Source of the DNA: CAXBDP01 sp964598395
GTDB lineage: Bacteria > Bacteroidota > Bacteroidia > Cytophagales > Cyclobacteriaceae
DNA: 58,388 nucleotides
NCBI GenBank assembly: GCA_964598395.1
Contig: CAZRBW010000013.1
Coordinates: forward strand, 1 to 58,388
Reading direction: 5' to 3'
The notes below the pieces were generated by a model. It worked only from the letters and a program-made list of their open reading frames with translations, did no database searches and was not told where the DNA came from. The position numbers and the translations under genes were made by a program. Positions 18,054 to 26,328 of this stretch are shown here, in pieces; position 1 is the stretch's first letter, and each line of letters starts with the position of its first letter.

Positions 18054-18606
18054 TCCAAGACTAAAAGAAAAGTATTCAAATGAAGTGGTTCCTATGCTTA
18101 AGGAGCATTTCAATTATAAATCTGTAATGCAGGTGCCTTCGATTCAAAAAATCGTGATAAATAAAGGTATCGGTTTGGCAGTTTCTGATAAGAAAATGGT
18201 TGATGCAGGCGTGGAAGAGTTAACTTTGATCTCTGGTCAAAAAGCTGTTCCTACAATAGCAAAGAAATCAGTTTCTAACTTTAAGCTTCGTGAAGGCATG
18301 CCGATTGGAGCTAAAGTAACTTTACGTGGAGTAAAAATGTATGAGTTTTTAGATAGACTTGTTTCTGTTGCCCTCCCGCGTGTTCGTGACTTCAAAGGGA
18401 TAAATGATAAAGGTTTTGATGGCCGTGGTAATTATACCTTGGGTGTTAAAGAGCAAATTATTTTCCCAGAGATTAGCATAGAAAAAGTTAATAGAATATC
18501 TGGTATGGATATAACTATTGTTACAAATGCTAATACGGATGAAGAGAGCTTTGAATTGCTTAAGGCATTAGGAATGCCATTCGCATCTAAAAATAAAATT
18601 CAATAA
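18046..18606 (+). CDS. rplE: 50S ribosomal protein L5
   Basis: L5, 186 aa, binds 5S rRNA and contacts the P-site tRNA. The start is ATG 18046 (MANPRLKEKYSNEVVPMLKE); longer frames only extend into rplX. KIVINKGIGLAVSDKK, RVRDFKGINDKGFDGRGNYT and KVNRISGMDITIVTNA are characteristic. One octamer (18372) lies on the opposite strand within this gene. Confidence 0.97.
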   Translation: MANPRLKEKYSNEVVPMLKEHFNYKSVMQVPSIQKIVINKGIGLAVSDKKMVDAGVEELTLISGQKAVPTIAKKSVSNFKLREGMPIGAKVTLRGVKMYEFLDRLVSVALPRVRDFKGINDKGFDGRGNYTLGVKEQIIFPEISIEKVNRISGMDITIVTNANTDEESFELLKALGMPFASKNKIQ

Positions 18607-18608
18607 AC

Positions 18609-18878
18609 ATGGCGAAAGAATCATTAAAGGCTAGAGAGCGCAAAAGAGCTAAACTTGTTGCCAAATATGCTGACAAACGTGCCCAGCTTAAAGCTGCAGG
18701 TGATTACGAAGGGTTGGATAAACTGCCTAGGAATGCATCTCCAGTTCGCTTGCACAATCGTTGTAAATTAACTGGTAGACCTCGTGGATACATGCGTAAG
18801 TTTGGTATCAACAGGGTTACCTTCAGGGAAATGGCCAGTGATGGTAAAATCCCAGGAATTACAAAGGCAAGTTGGTAA
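18609..18878 (+). CDS. rpsN: 30S ribosomal protein S14 (zinc-free type)
   Basis: S14, 89 aa, long form without the CxxC...CxxC zinc motif; only one Cys is present (HNRCKLTGRPRGYMRKFGI). It is a late-assembling head protein. The following 84 bases hold a promoter-like element, so rpsH onward may have extra transcription. Confidence 0.97.
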   Translation: MAKESLKARERKRAKLVAKYADKRAQLKAAGDYEGLDKLPRNASPVRLHNRCKLTGRPRGYMRKFGINRVTFREMASDGKIPGITKASW

Positions 18879-18889
18879 ATTTTCCTTTG

Positions 18890-18925
18890 TTTGGTTTCAT
18901 TACTCAATTAGTTTCTCTAAATTTG
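18890..18925 (+). promoter_or_regulatory. probable internal promoter before rpsH
   Basis: The -7 element TAAATTTG (18918-18925) is followed by CAGGCC, nearly the same as the TTTGCAGTCC starts of rpsL and rplC. A -33-like TTTG (18890-18893) sits 24 bases upstream, longer than the 19 bases in those promoters. No terminator separates rpsN from rpsH, so this would supplement read-through transcription. Confidence 0.6.
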
Positions 18926-18962
18926 CAGGCCATTTTAAATTCGCCTTAAGTACATAATAGCA

Positions 18963-19358
18963 ATGAGCGATCCAATAGCAGATTATCTTACAAGACTACG
19001 CAATGCGATTAAAGCAAATCATCGCATTGTTGAGTTACCTGCTTCAAATTTGAAGAAGGAAATTACAAAAGTTTTGTATGAAAAAGGATATATCCAAAAT
19101 TACAAGTTTGAAGACAGCCCAGTACAGGGATCTATCAAAATTGCTTTGAAATACAATCCTTCTACAAAACAGTCAGCGATCCAGAATTTGACAAGAATCA
19201 GTAAGCCTGGTTTGAGAAAATATTCTGGAAGCAGTGAAGTTCCTCGAGTTCTGAATGGCTTAGGTATAGCTATTCTTTCTACTTCTAAAGGCGTGATGTC
19301 TGATAAAGAAGCTAGAAAAATGAATATCGGTGGTGAAATTTTATGTTACGTTTACTAA
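18963..19358 (+). CDS. rpsH: 30S ribosomal protein S8
   Basis: S8, 131 aa, central-domain organiser of 16S rRNA and the spc-operon regulator in E. coli. SDPIADYLTRLRNAIKANHR opens the protein. The C-terminal GIAILSTSKGVMSDKEAR and NIGGEILCYVY are the rRNA-binding signature. Confidence 0.97.
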   Translation: MSDPIADYLTRLRNAIKANHRIVELPASNLKKEITKVLYEKGYIQNYKFEDSPVQGSIKIALKYNPSTKQSAIQNLTRISKPGLRKYSGSSEVPRVLNGLGIAILSTSKGVMSDKEARKMNIGGEILCYVY

Positions 19359-19370
19359 AGTCTGACCAAA

Positions 19371-19928
19371 ATGTCAAGGATAGGTAAGAAACCAATAAGT
19401 CTTCCAACGGGAGTAAGTGTCACGGTATCAGATAGCAATATTGTTACCGTTAAAGGCCCTAAAGGTGAATTGACTCAGGAGGTAAATCCTGATATCACAG
19501 TGAAACTAGAGGATGGAATGGTCGTTATCGACCGTCCAACTGAACAGAAAAGACATAAGGCGCTTCATGGGCTTTATAGATCTTTAATAAATAATATGGT
19601 GATTGGTACGAGTGAGGGATATAAAAGAACGCTAGAATTAGTAGGTGTTGGTTATAAAGCCACAGCTGCTAATAATATATTAGAATTAGCTCTTGGTTAT
19701 TCACATAGTATCTATTTCTCCATTCCTGCTGAAATAAGCGTAGTTGCAGAAACTCCAAAAGGTAAAAACCCAACCATTACTCTAGAGGGTAGTGATAAGG
19801 AGCTTATCGGACAAGTAGCAGCTAAGATCAAAAATCTAAGACCTGTTGAGCCTTACAAAGGCAAAGGTGTACGTTTTGTAGGTGAATTCGTAAGACGTAA
19901 AGCTGGTAAAACTAGCGCTAAAAAATAA
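19371..19928 (+). CDS. rplF: 50S ribosomal protein L6
   Basis: L6, 185 aa, two repeated alpha/beta domains near the factor-binding site. SRIGKKPISLPTGVSVTVSD opens the protein. The signature RPVEPYKGKGVRFVGEFVRR lies near the C-terminus. Standard position between rpsH and rplR. Confidence 0.97.
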   Translation: MSRIGKKPISLPTGVSVTVSDSNIVTVKGPKGELTQEVNPDITVKLEDGMVVIDRPTEQKRHKALHGLYRSLINNMVIGTSEGYKRTLELVGVGYKATAANNILELALGYSHSIYFSIPAEISVVAETPKGKNPTITLEGSDKELIGQVAAKIKNLRPVEPYKGKGVRFVGEFVRRKAGKTSAKK

Positions 19929-19934
19929 TAAGTA

Positions 19935-20285
19935 ATGGCTAAGAATAAACTAAGTAGAAGGTCACGTATTAGAAAGGGTATCAGAAAAAGAATTACTGGT
20001 AATTCTGGCAGACCTAGGCTTTCTGTATTCCGTAGTAATACGGGAATTTACGCTCAACTTATAGATGATCTTACAGGAAACACATTAGCCGCGGCTTCTT
20101 CAAGGGAGCTGGGTTTTGAAAAAAATGTGAATGTAGAGAAATCAAAAGAGGTAGGTAAAAAGCTAGCTGAAAAAGCTCAGGGTGCAGGTATCTCTGCAGT
20201 TGTATTTGATAGAGGTGGGTACCTATATCACGGTAATATTAAGGCCTTGGCAGATGGTGCTAGGGAAGGTGGTTTAAATTTCTAA
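19935..20285 (+). CDS. rplR: 50S ribosomal protein L18
   Basis: L18, 116 aa, binds 5S rRNA together with L5. RRSRIRKGIRKRITGNSGRP, RLSVFRSNTGIYAQLIDD and the C-terminal VVFDRGGYLYHGNIKALADG are typical. It starts 6 bases after rplF. Confidence 0.97.
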   Translation: MAKNKLSRRSRIRKGIRKRITGNSGRPRLSVFRSNTGIYAQLIDDLTGNTLAAASSRELGFEKNVNVEKSKEVGKKLAEKAQGAGISAVVFDRGGYLYHGNIKALADGAREGGLNF

Positions 20286-20295
20286 TTGAATTATT

Positions 20296-20814
20296 ATGTA
20301 CCAAAGCAATATTAAATCAGTTAAGGCCAGCGATATCGAGCTTAAAGAGAAAGTTGTTGCCATCAAGCGTGTAGCTAAAGTGGTAAAAGGTGGTAGAAGA
20401 TTTAGCTTCTCAGCCATTGTAGTGGTTGGTGATGGTAATGGTGTTGTAGGTTATGGCTTAGGTAAAGCAAATGAAGTAACTGATGCTATTACTAAAGGTA
20501 TCGACGATGCTAAGAAAAATCTTGTAAAGGTTCCTGTTTTAAAAGGAACTGTTCCTCACGAATCCATTGGTAAATATTCTGGTGGATTAGTTTTAGTTAA
20601 GCCTGCTGCTCCAGGTACCGGTGTAATAGCTGGTGGTGCGATGCGTGCTGTACTAGAAAGTGCTGGTATTCATGATGTCCTTGCTAAATCTAAAGGGTCT
20701 TCGAATCCACACAATGTTGTAAAAGCTACTTTTGACGCTCTTACTAAAATGAAAGATCCATTTGCTGTAGCTCAGCAAAGAGGAATTAAATTGTCTAAAG
20801 TATTCAACGGTTAA
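20296..20814 (+). CDS. rpsE: 30S ribosomal protein S5
   Basis: S5, 172 aa, helps shape the decoding site and mRNA entry. The dsRBD-like N-terminal domain has VVKGGRRFSFSAIVVVGDG and VGYGLGKANEV. The C-terminal domain carries GTGVIAGGAMRAVLESAGI. The spectinomycin-contact loop is ordinary in sequence. Confidence 0.97.
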   Translation: MYQSNIKSVKASDIELKEKVVAIKRVAKVVKGGRRFSFSAIVVVGDGNGVVGYGLGKANEVTDAITKGIDDAKKNLVKVPVLKGTVPHESIGKYSGGLVLVKPAAPGTGVIAGGAMRAVLESAGIHDVLAKSKGSSNPHNVVKATFDALTKMKDPFAVAQQRGIKLSKVFNG

Positions 20815-20818
20815 TTCC

Positions 20819-20998
20819 ATGGCTAGAGTAAAAATTACCCAAATCAAAAGTACTATTGATAGACCAAAAAAGCAGAAGCTTACAATTCAAGCTCTTGGTC
20901 TTGGTAAGATTAACAGAAGTGTAGATGTTGAGTTGACTCCACAAATAGCTGGAATGATTAACAAAGTTGAACACCTCGTAACTGTAACTGAACTTTAA
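20819..20998 (+). CDS. rpmD: 50S ribosomal protein L30
   Basis: L30, 59 aa, read directly from ATG 20819 to TAA 20998. It begins MARVKITQIKSTIDRPKKQK, continues LTIQALGLGKINRSV and ends HLVTVTEL. This is the normal length and the normal place between rpsE and rplO. The gene starts 4 bases after rpsE and ends 2 bases before rplO. Confidence 0.96.
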   Translation: MARVKITQIKSTIDRPKKQKLTIQALGLGKINRSVDVELTPQIAGMINKVEHLVTVTEL

Positions 20999-21000
20999 TT

Positions 21001-21453
21001 ATGAAACTTCATACATTAAAACCTGCAGAAGGTTCGATAAAAAATAGTAAACGTATTGGTCGTGGCCCAGGCTCTGGTCGAGGTGGCACTTCCACTCGTG
21101 GACACAAAGGAGCTAAATCAAGATCAGGTTATTCTAGAAAGCTTGGTTTCGAAGGAGGACAAATGCCACTTCAGAGACGTGTGCCAAAGTTTGGTTTTAA
21201 AAACCCAAATAGAGTAGAATATAAGGCTGTGAATTTAGAATCACTAGAAGCATTAGCTTCTAAATTAAATATAGCTGACATCACCGTTCAAGTTTTAGTT
21301 GATAATGGTATTGTTGGTAAGAGTGACCTCGTTAAAATTCTAGGTCGTGGAGAGCTTACTACAAAGATTAATGTGGCAGCACATAAATGCTCTGTAACAG
21401 CATCCCAAACTATTGAAAAATTAGGAGGCACTGTAACTATTATTTCTGAATGA
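21001..21453 (+). CDS. rplO: 50S ribosomal protein L15
   Basis: L15, 150 aa, late-assembly large-subunit protein. The glycine/arginine-rich N-terminus (GRGPGSGRGGTSTRGHKGAK, from residue 21) and FEGGQMPLQRRVPKFGF are diagnostic. Its last four bases overlap the secY start (ATGA), coupling ribosomal and secretion gene expression. Confidence 0.97.
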   Translation: MKLHTLKPAEGSIKNSKRIGRGPGSGRGGTSTRGHKGAKSRSGYSRKLGFEGGQMPLQRRVPKFGFKNPNRVEYKAVNLESLEALASKLNIADITVQVLVDNGIVGKSDLVKILGRGELTTKINVAAHKCSVTASQTIEKLGGTVTIISE

Positions 21454-22769
21454 AACGGTTTTTCACCACCATACGAAACATTTTTGCAATAGAGGAACTT
21501 AGAACTCGTATCTTCAATACAATTGCATTATTGGCAATTTTTAGATTAGGTTCTTTTGTTGTATTGCCTGGAGTAGATCCAAATCTACTTACGGACGATG
21601 CGGGAGGGTTCTTTGGATTACTTGATACCTTTTTAGGTGGAGCTTTTTCTAGAGCATCCATCTTTGCTTTAGGTATCATGCCTTACATCTCAGCCTCAAT
21701 TGTACTTCAATTATTAACGGTGGCGGTGCCTTACTTCCAGAAGCTTCAAAAGGAAGGTGAAACTGGTCGTAAAAAAATTACTCAGTACACTAGGGTGCTT
21801 ACAATCGTTATCACTTTAGCTCAGGGTTTTGGTTACTTATCTACTGCTGTTCAGCCTGAGGCCATTTTAATTGATACTAGTTTCTTTTATTTCTCATCTC
21901 TTGTGATTTTAAGTGCGGGTACAATATTCTGTATGTGGCTTGGAGAGAGAATAACTGAACGTGGTATAGGTAATGGTATATCCATGCTTATCATGATTGG
22001 TATCATTTCTAGGTTTCCAGGTAGTATATTAGCTGAAGGTGCTTCCAAAGGTTTCAGTGGAGGTCTAGCTCTTATTATTGAAGGTTTAATTCTTTTTGCT
22101 GTAGTTATGTTCGTTGTAATGTTGACGCAAGCAACAAGAAAAATTCCTGTACAATATGCTAAGCAAGTTGTAGGCAATAAAGTTTACGGAGGTCAAAGAC
22201 AATACATACCACTCAAAGTAAATGCTTCAGGTGTAATGCCAATTATATTTGCACAATCACTAATGTTTCTTCCGAGTACTGTAGCCAGTATTTGGGCTGA
22301 TGATAGTGATACTGCTTCTTATATTTTCACGACTTTTTCAAACTTTGAATCGTGGCAGTACAATGTGCTTTTAGCATTTATGATTATCATATTCACATTC
22401 TTTTACACTGCTATCACTGTTAATCCTAATCAGATATCTGATGATATGAAGCGTAATGGTGGATTCATTCCTGGCATCAAGCCTGGAAAGCCAACATCTG
22501 ACTTTATAGATGATGTATTAACAAAGATTACCTTGCCAGGATCAATATTTTTGGCTGTAGTGGCTGTTTTACCTGCAATCGCAGTAATATTTGGTGTGAC
22601 TAGAGAATTTGCTCAATTTTATGGAGGTACTTCTTTGTTGATTATGGTTGGTGTTGTCTTAGACACCCTGCAGCAAATTGAAAGTTATCTTCTAATGAGA
22701 AAATACGAAGGATTAATGAAATCTGGCAAACTCAGAGGACGTTCACAAAATGTTGCTGTTGCTGGATGA
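21450..22769 (+). CDS. secY: preprotein translocase subunit SecY
   Basis: Channel-forming subunit of the Sec translocon, 439 aa, about ten membrane helices. GSFVVLPGVDPN near the N-terminus, GIMPYISASIVLQLLTV in helix 2, GERITERGIGNGISMLIMIG in the cytoplasmic loop, and the C-terminal RKYEGLMKSGKLRGRS match the family. It overlaps rplO and map by four bases at each end. One octamer occurs at 21600. Confidence 0.98.
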   Translation: MKRFFTTIRNIFAIEELRTRIFNTIALLAIFRLGSFVVLPGVDPNLLTDDAGGFFGLLDTFLGGAFSRASIFALGIMPYISASIVLQLLTVAVPYFQKLQKEGETGRKKITQYTRVLTIVITLAQGFGYLSTAVQPEAILIDTSFFYFSSLVILSAGTIFCMWLGERITERGIGNGISMLIMIGIISRFPGSILAEGASKGFSGGLALIIEGLILFAVVMFVVMLTQATRKIPVQYAKQVVGNKVYGGQRQYIPLKVNASGVMPIIFAQSLMFLPSTVASIWADDSDTASYIFTTFSNFESWQYNVLLAFMIIIFTFFYTAITVNPNQISDDMKRNGGFIPGIKPGKPTSDFIDDVLTKITLPGSIFLAVVAVLPAIAVIFGVTREFAQFYGGTSLLIMVGVVLDTLQQIESYLLMRKYEGLMKSGKLRGRSQNVAVAG

Positions 22770-23539
22770 TTTATTTGAAGAGCGAGGATGAGATTCAACT
22801 AATGCGTGAAAGCGCAGAGATTCTTGGAAGAGCTCATGGTGAAGTTGCAAAATTGGTTGGTCCTGGAATAGAAACTTCCAAACTCGATAAAGTTGCGGAA
22901 GAGTATATAAGGGACAATGGAGCTACAGGCTCTTTCAAAGGGTATCAAGGTTTTCCTGCTACTCTTTGTATTTCAGTGAATGAAGTCGTTGTTCACGGAT
23001 TTCCTGGGAAATATGTCCTTAAAGAAGGTGATATTATCTCTGTAGACTGTGGTGTTTTTTATAGAGGGTTTCATAGTGACTGTGCTTATACGTATCCCAT
23101 AGGAGAGGTTTCGCCAGAAATTAGTTCTTTATTAAAAGAGACCAAAGAATCACTTTATTTGGGCATAGCCCAAGTTAAAGAGGGTAATAGAATCGGTGAT
23201 ATTGGTAATGCAATTCAAACACATGTGGAAAAATTCGGCTTTACCGTTGTAAGGGAGCTTGTAGGTCACGGTGTTGGTAAGAATCTGCATGAAAGTCCCG
23301 AGGTACCTAATTATGGTAAACGTGGAAGCGGAACTAAATTAAAGAAGGGTTGTGTTATTGCCATCGAGCCAATGGTAAACCTAGGATCTAGGTTTATTTT
23401 TCAAGAAGCTGACGGTTGGACAATAAGAACCAAGGATCGGAAAGTTTCGGCTCACTTTGAACATACAGTAGCAGTTACTGAAAGTGGTCCAGAAATTATT
23501 ACAACCCATAAATACATTGAAGAGGTTTTAAAATTTTAG
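22766..23539 (+). CDS. map: type I methionine aminopeptidase
   Basis: Removes the initiator Met from new proteins; 257 aa, M24 fold. The substrate His (VVVHGFPG) and the metal ligands Asp (VDCGVF and HSDCAY), His (GHGVGKNLHE) and Glu (IEPMVN and HFEHTVAV) are all present. The overlap with secY (ATGA) suggests coupling. adk, which often lies between secY and map, is absent. Confidence 0.97.
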   Translation: MIYLKSEDEIQLMRESAEILGRAHGEVAKLVGPGIETSKLDKVAEEYIRDNGATGSFKGYQGFPATLCISVNEVVVHGFPGKYVLKEGDIISVDCGVFYRGFHSDCAYTYPIGEVSPEISSLLKETKESLYLGIAQVKEGNRIGDIGNAIQTHVEKFGFTVVRELVGHGVGKNLHESPEVPNYGKRGSGTKLKKGCVIAIEPMVNLGSRFIFQEADGWTIRTKDRKVSAHFEHTVAVTESGPEIITTHKYIEEVLKF

Positions 23540-23540
23540 T

Positions 23541-23759
23541 ATGGCCAAACAGTCATCAATAGAGCAAGACGGGACGATAGTTGAAGCATTATCTAATGCT
23601 ATGTTTCGAGTGGAGTTGGAAAATGGGCATCAAGTGATCGCACATATTTCTGGTAAAATGAGAATGCACTACATAAAGATTCTTCCTGGAGACCGTGTTA
23701 AACTAGAAATGTCACCATACGATTTATCAAAAGGTAGAATTGTTTACCGATACAAGTAA
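23541..23759 (+). CDS. infA: translation initiation factor IF-1
   Basis: IF-1, 72 aa, single OB fold that blocks the A site during initiation. AKQSSIEQDGTIVEALSNAM, FRVELENGHQVIAHISGKMR and LSKGRIVYRYK are typical. It starts one base after map and precedes rpmJ by two bases. Confidence 0.97.
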   Translation: MAKQSSIEQDGTIVEALSNAMFRVELENGHQVIAHISGKMRMHYIKILPGDRVKLEMSPYDLSKGRIVYRYK

Positions 23760-23761
23760 TC

Positions 23762-23878
23762 ATGAAAATAAAATCTTCCATCAAAAAGCGCAGCACCGAA
23801 TGTAAGATCATTCGTAGAAAGGGTAAGCTGTACGTAATCAACAAGAAGAACCCTAAGTTTAAACAAAGACAAGGATAA
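23762..23878 (+). CDS. rpmJ: 50S ribosomal protein L36 (degenerate zinc motif)
   Basis: L36, 38 aa, read from ATG 23762 to TAA 23878: MKIKSSIKKRSTECKIIRRK, then GKLYVINKKNPKFKQRQG. The canonical form binds zinc through three Cys and one His; here only one Cys remains and the His is Phe, so this is a zinc-independent form. Placed as usual between infA and rpsM. Confidence 0.96.
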   Translation: MKIKSSIKKRSTECKIIRRKGKLYVINKKNPKFKQRQG

Positions 23879-23880
23879 CT

Positions 23881-24258
23881 ATGGCAAGGATTGCAGGCGT
23901 AGACATTCCGGATAAAAAAAGAGGCGAAATAGCTCTTACCTATATTTTTGGTATTGGGCGTAGTGCTGCACAGCAAATTTTGTCTAAAGCCGGTGTTGAC
24001 AGTAACAAACAAGTAGCTGATTGGACTGATGAAGAATCAGTTGCAATACGTGCGGTAATTACTAATGAATTCAAAGTTGAGGGTGTATTGAAGTCTGAAA
24101 TTCAGATAAACATCAAGAGACTAATGGATATTGGTTGCTACCGTGGACTTAGACACCGTAAGAGTCTTCCATTGAGAGGGCAGCGTACGAAAACTAATGC
24201 TCGTACAAGAAAAGGCAAGAGAAAAACTGTTGCTAATAAGAAAAAAGCGACTAAATAG
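23881..24258 (+). CDS. rpsM: 30S ribosomal protein S13
   Basis: S13, 125 aa, head protein making intersubunit bridges and contacting P-site tRNA. ARIAGVDIPDKKRGEIALTY, a helix-two-turns-helix with YIFGIGRSAAQQILSKAGVD, and RGLRHRKSLPLRGQRTKTNA are diagnostic. Two bases after rpmJ. Confidence 0.98.
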   Translation: MARIAGVDIPDKKRGEIALTYIFGIGRSAAQQILSKAGVDSNKQVADWTDEESVAIRAVITNEFKVEGVLKSEIQINIKRLMDIGCYRGLRHRKSLPLRGQRTKTNARTRKGKRKTVANKKKATK

Positions 24259-24270
24259 TACTTATAAGCG

Positions 24271-24663
24271 ATGAGTCAAAAAAGAAAAGATAAAGCGAAA
24301 AAGAGAATTGTTGTCGTTGAGTCAATAGGTCAGGTTCACATAAAATCTACTTTCAACAACATCATTATCTCCGTTACGAATAGCACAGGACAAGTAATTT
24401 CCTGGGCTTCAGCGGGTAAGATGGGATTTAGAGGTTCTAAAAAGAACACTCCTTATGCTGCACAAGTAGCTGCCCAAAACTGCTCCCAAACAGCTTTCGA
24501 CCTAGGTTTACGTAAGGTAGAAGTTTTTGTAAAGGGACCAGGTGCCGGACGTGAGTCAGCCATCAGAACCATTCAGAATATTGGAATCGAAGTTACTATG
24601 ATCAAAGATGTAACTCCACTTCCTCATAATGGATGTCGTCCTCCAAAGAGAAGAAGAGTCTAA
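24271..24663 (+). CDS. rpsK: 30S ribosomal protein S11
   Basis: S11, 130 aa, platform protein near the E site. HIKSTFNNIIISVTNSTGQV, VFVKGPGAGRESAIRTIQ and the C-terminal TPLPHNGCRPPKRRRV are typical. The Asn-Gly pair near the end is the site that becomes isoaspartate in E. coli S11. Confidence 0.98.
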   Translation: MSQKRKDKAKKRIVVVESIGQVHIKSTFNNIIISVTNSTGQVISWASAGKMGFRGSKKNTPYAAQVAAQNCSQTAFDLGLRKVEVFVKGPGAGRESAIRTIQNIGIEVTMIKDVTPLPHNGCRPPKRRRV

Positions 24664-24692
24664 TTCACTGTTAAGAATAAAAAGATAATATA

Positions 24693-25298
24693 ATGGCTAG
24701 ATATAGAGGCCCCAAGGCAAAAATATCAAGAAGATATGGAGAGCCAATTCTTGGTCCAAGTAAAGCTCTTCAAAAGAAAAGCTATCCTCCTGGACAACAT
24801 GGTAAAGGTCGCAGAAGAAAGCAATCTGAATATGCTGTGCAGTTGATGGAAAAGCAAAAAGCTAAATACATCTATGGTGTTTTAGAAAGACAATTTGCTA
24901 ATCTATTTGATAAAGCTTCTCGCAAAGATGGTATCACTGGTACTACCTTGCTTCAGCTTCTCGAGGCTCGTCTTGATAACACGGTTTTCCGTTTAGGAAT
25001 AGCTCCTACTAGAAGAGCCGCCAGACAATTAGTTTCTCACAAACACATCACCGTGAATGGTGAGCTTGTTAATATTCCATCTTACACTTTGAAAGAAGGT
25101 GATGTAGTTGGAGTAAGAGAAAAGTCTAAGTCCTTAGAAGCTATCTCTGACAGTTTAGCTGGTAGAGGAGGAAAAAGATATTCTTGGCTGGAATGGGATG
25201 GAAAAGAGATGGTAGGTAAGTTTATTACCAAACCAACTAGGGATGATATTCCTGAAAACATTAAGGAGCAGCTAATTGTCGAGCTTTACTCCAAGTAA
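24693..25298 (+). CDS. rpsD: 30S ribosomal protein S4
   Basis: S4, 201 aa, assembly initiator and fidelity protein. The N-terminus GPKAKISRRYGEPILG lacks the zinc-type Cys cluster. The S4 RNA-binding domain has RLDNTVFRLGIAPTRRAARQ and HKHITVNGELVNIPSY (about residues 92-125). It precedes rpoA by 31 bases, as in the alpha operon. Confidence 0.98.
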   Translation: MARYRGPKAKISRRYGEPILGPSKALQKKSYPPGQHGKGRRRKQSEYAVQLMEKQKAKYIYGVLERQFANLFDKASRKDGITGTTLLQLLEARLDNTVFRLGIAPTRRAARQLVSHKHITVNGELVNIPSYTLKEGDVVGVREKSKSLEAISDSLAGRGGKRYSWLEWDGKEMVGKFITKPTRDDIPENIKEQLIVELYSK

Positions 25299-25329
25299 TA
25301 ATTCTTTTGAATTTTTAAAATACTGACAC

Positions 25330-26322
25330 ATGTCTATTCTTGCTTTTCAAATGCCAGAGAAGGTAGTAATGGAAAAAGCCGATGATACCAAAGGCCTTTT
25401 CACATTTAAACCACTCGAAAAAGGTTATGGAACTACCATAGGTAATGCGCTAAGGAGAATCCTCCTTTCTTCACTGGAGGGATACGCAATTACTGGAATT
25501 TCTATTCCTGGTGTACTTCATGAATTCTCTACTATAGAGGGAGTTGTTGAAGATGTAACTGAGATAATTTTAAACCTCAAAACTGTTAGGTTCAAAAAGG
25601 TTGATGATGCATTAGTTGATAGCAAAGTTCGTGTTCAGGTTAAAAATCAAAGTATTTTTACAGCCGGAGACATTGCTAATTTCACTAATTCATTTGAGAT
25701 TTTAAATCCTGATGCAATAATCTGTCACCTTGACGAGAATTCTTCTTTTGAGATTGAGTTGAATGTTGAAAAGGGTCGTGGTTATTTGCCAGCCGATGAA
25801 AATAAGCCTGCTGAACAATTGTTTGGGTACATACCTATCGATGCTATTTTCACACCAATCAAAAATGTGAAATATAGCGTAGAGAATACAAGGGTTGAGC
25901 AGAAAACTGATTATGAGAAATTAATCATAGAAGTTGACACTGACGGTTCAATACACCCAGAAGATGCTTTAAAAGGTGCTGCAGATATCCTGATTCATCA
26001 CTTCAGGTTATTTACAGATCAAGATATCACTATCGAGAAGGAGCCAACTGGCGAACCGGATGTTGTAGATGAGGAATTATTGCATATGAGAAAGTTATTG
26101 AAGACTTCTCTAAGCGATTTGGATTTATCTGTAAGGGCTTACAACTGTCTTAAAGCAGCAGAGGTTAAAACTCTTGGCGATTTGGTTCGTCTTGAAATCT
26201 CAGATATGATGAAATTCAGAAATTTCGGTAAGAAATCCCTTGCTGAGTTAGAGCAACTTGTTGCTGAAAAGAACCTAACTTTTGGAATGGATTTGACAAA
26301 GTACAAACTTGAGGAAGACTAA
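25330..26322 (+). CDS. rpoA: RNA polymerase alpha subunit
   Basis: Alpha subunit, 330 aa. The N-terminal assembly domain has FKPLEKGYGTTIGNALRRIL (residues 26-45). A linker near 240 leads to the C-terminal domain with LDLSVRAYNCLKAAEVKTLG and FRNFGKKSLAELEQLV, the helix-hairpin-helix that contacts UP elements and activators. Order rpsD-rpoA-rplQ is canonical. Confidence 0.98.
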   Translation: MSILAFQMPEKVVMEKADDTKGLFTFKPLEKGYGTTIGNALRRILLSSLEGYAITGISIPGVLHEFSTIEGVVEDVTEIILNLKTVRFKKVDDALVDSKVRVQVKNQSIFTAGDIANFTNSFEILNPDAIICHLDENSSFEIELNVEKGRGYLPADENKPAEQLFGYIPIDAIFTPIKNVKYSVENTRVEQKTDYEKLIIEVDTDGSIHPEDALKGAADILIHHFRLFTDQDITIEKEPTGEPDVVDEELLHMRKLLKTSLSDLDLSVRAYNCLKAAEVKTLGDLVRLEISDMMKFRNFGKKSLAELEQLVAEKNLTFGMDLTKYKLEED

Positions 26323-26328
26323 TATACC

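Noticed and set aside
185..20636. Two copies of the E. coli Chi sequence GCTGGTGG (185-192 and 20629-20636)
   Set aside because: Both are Ala-Gly-Gly codons with the usual synonymous choices in rplL and rpsE; two copies are not an enrichment, in contrast to GCGGGAGG.
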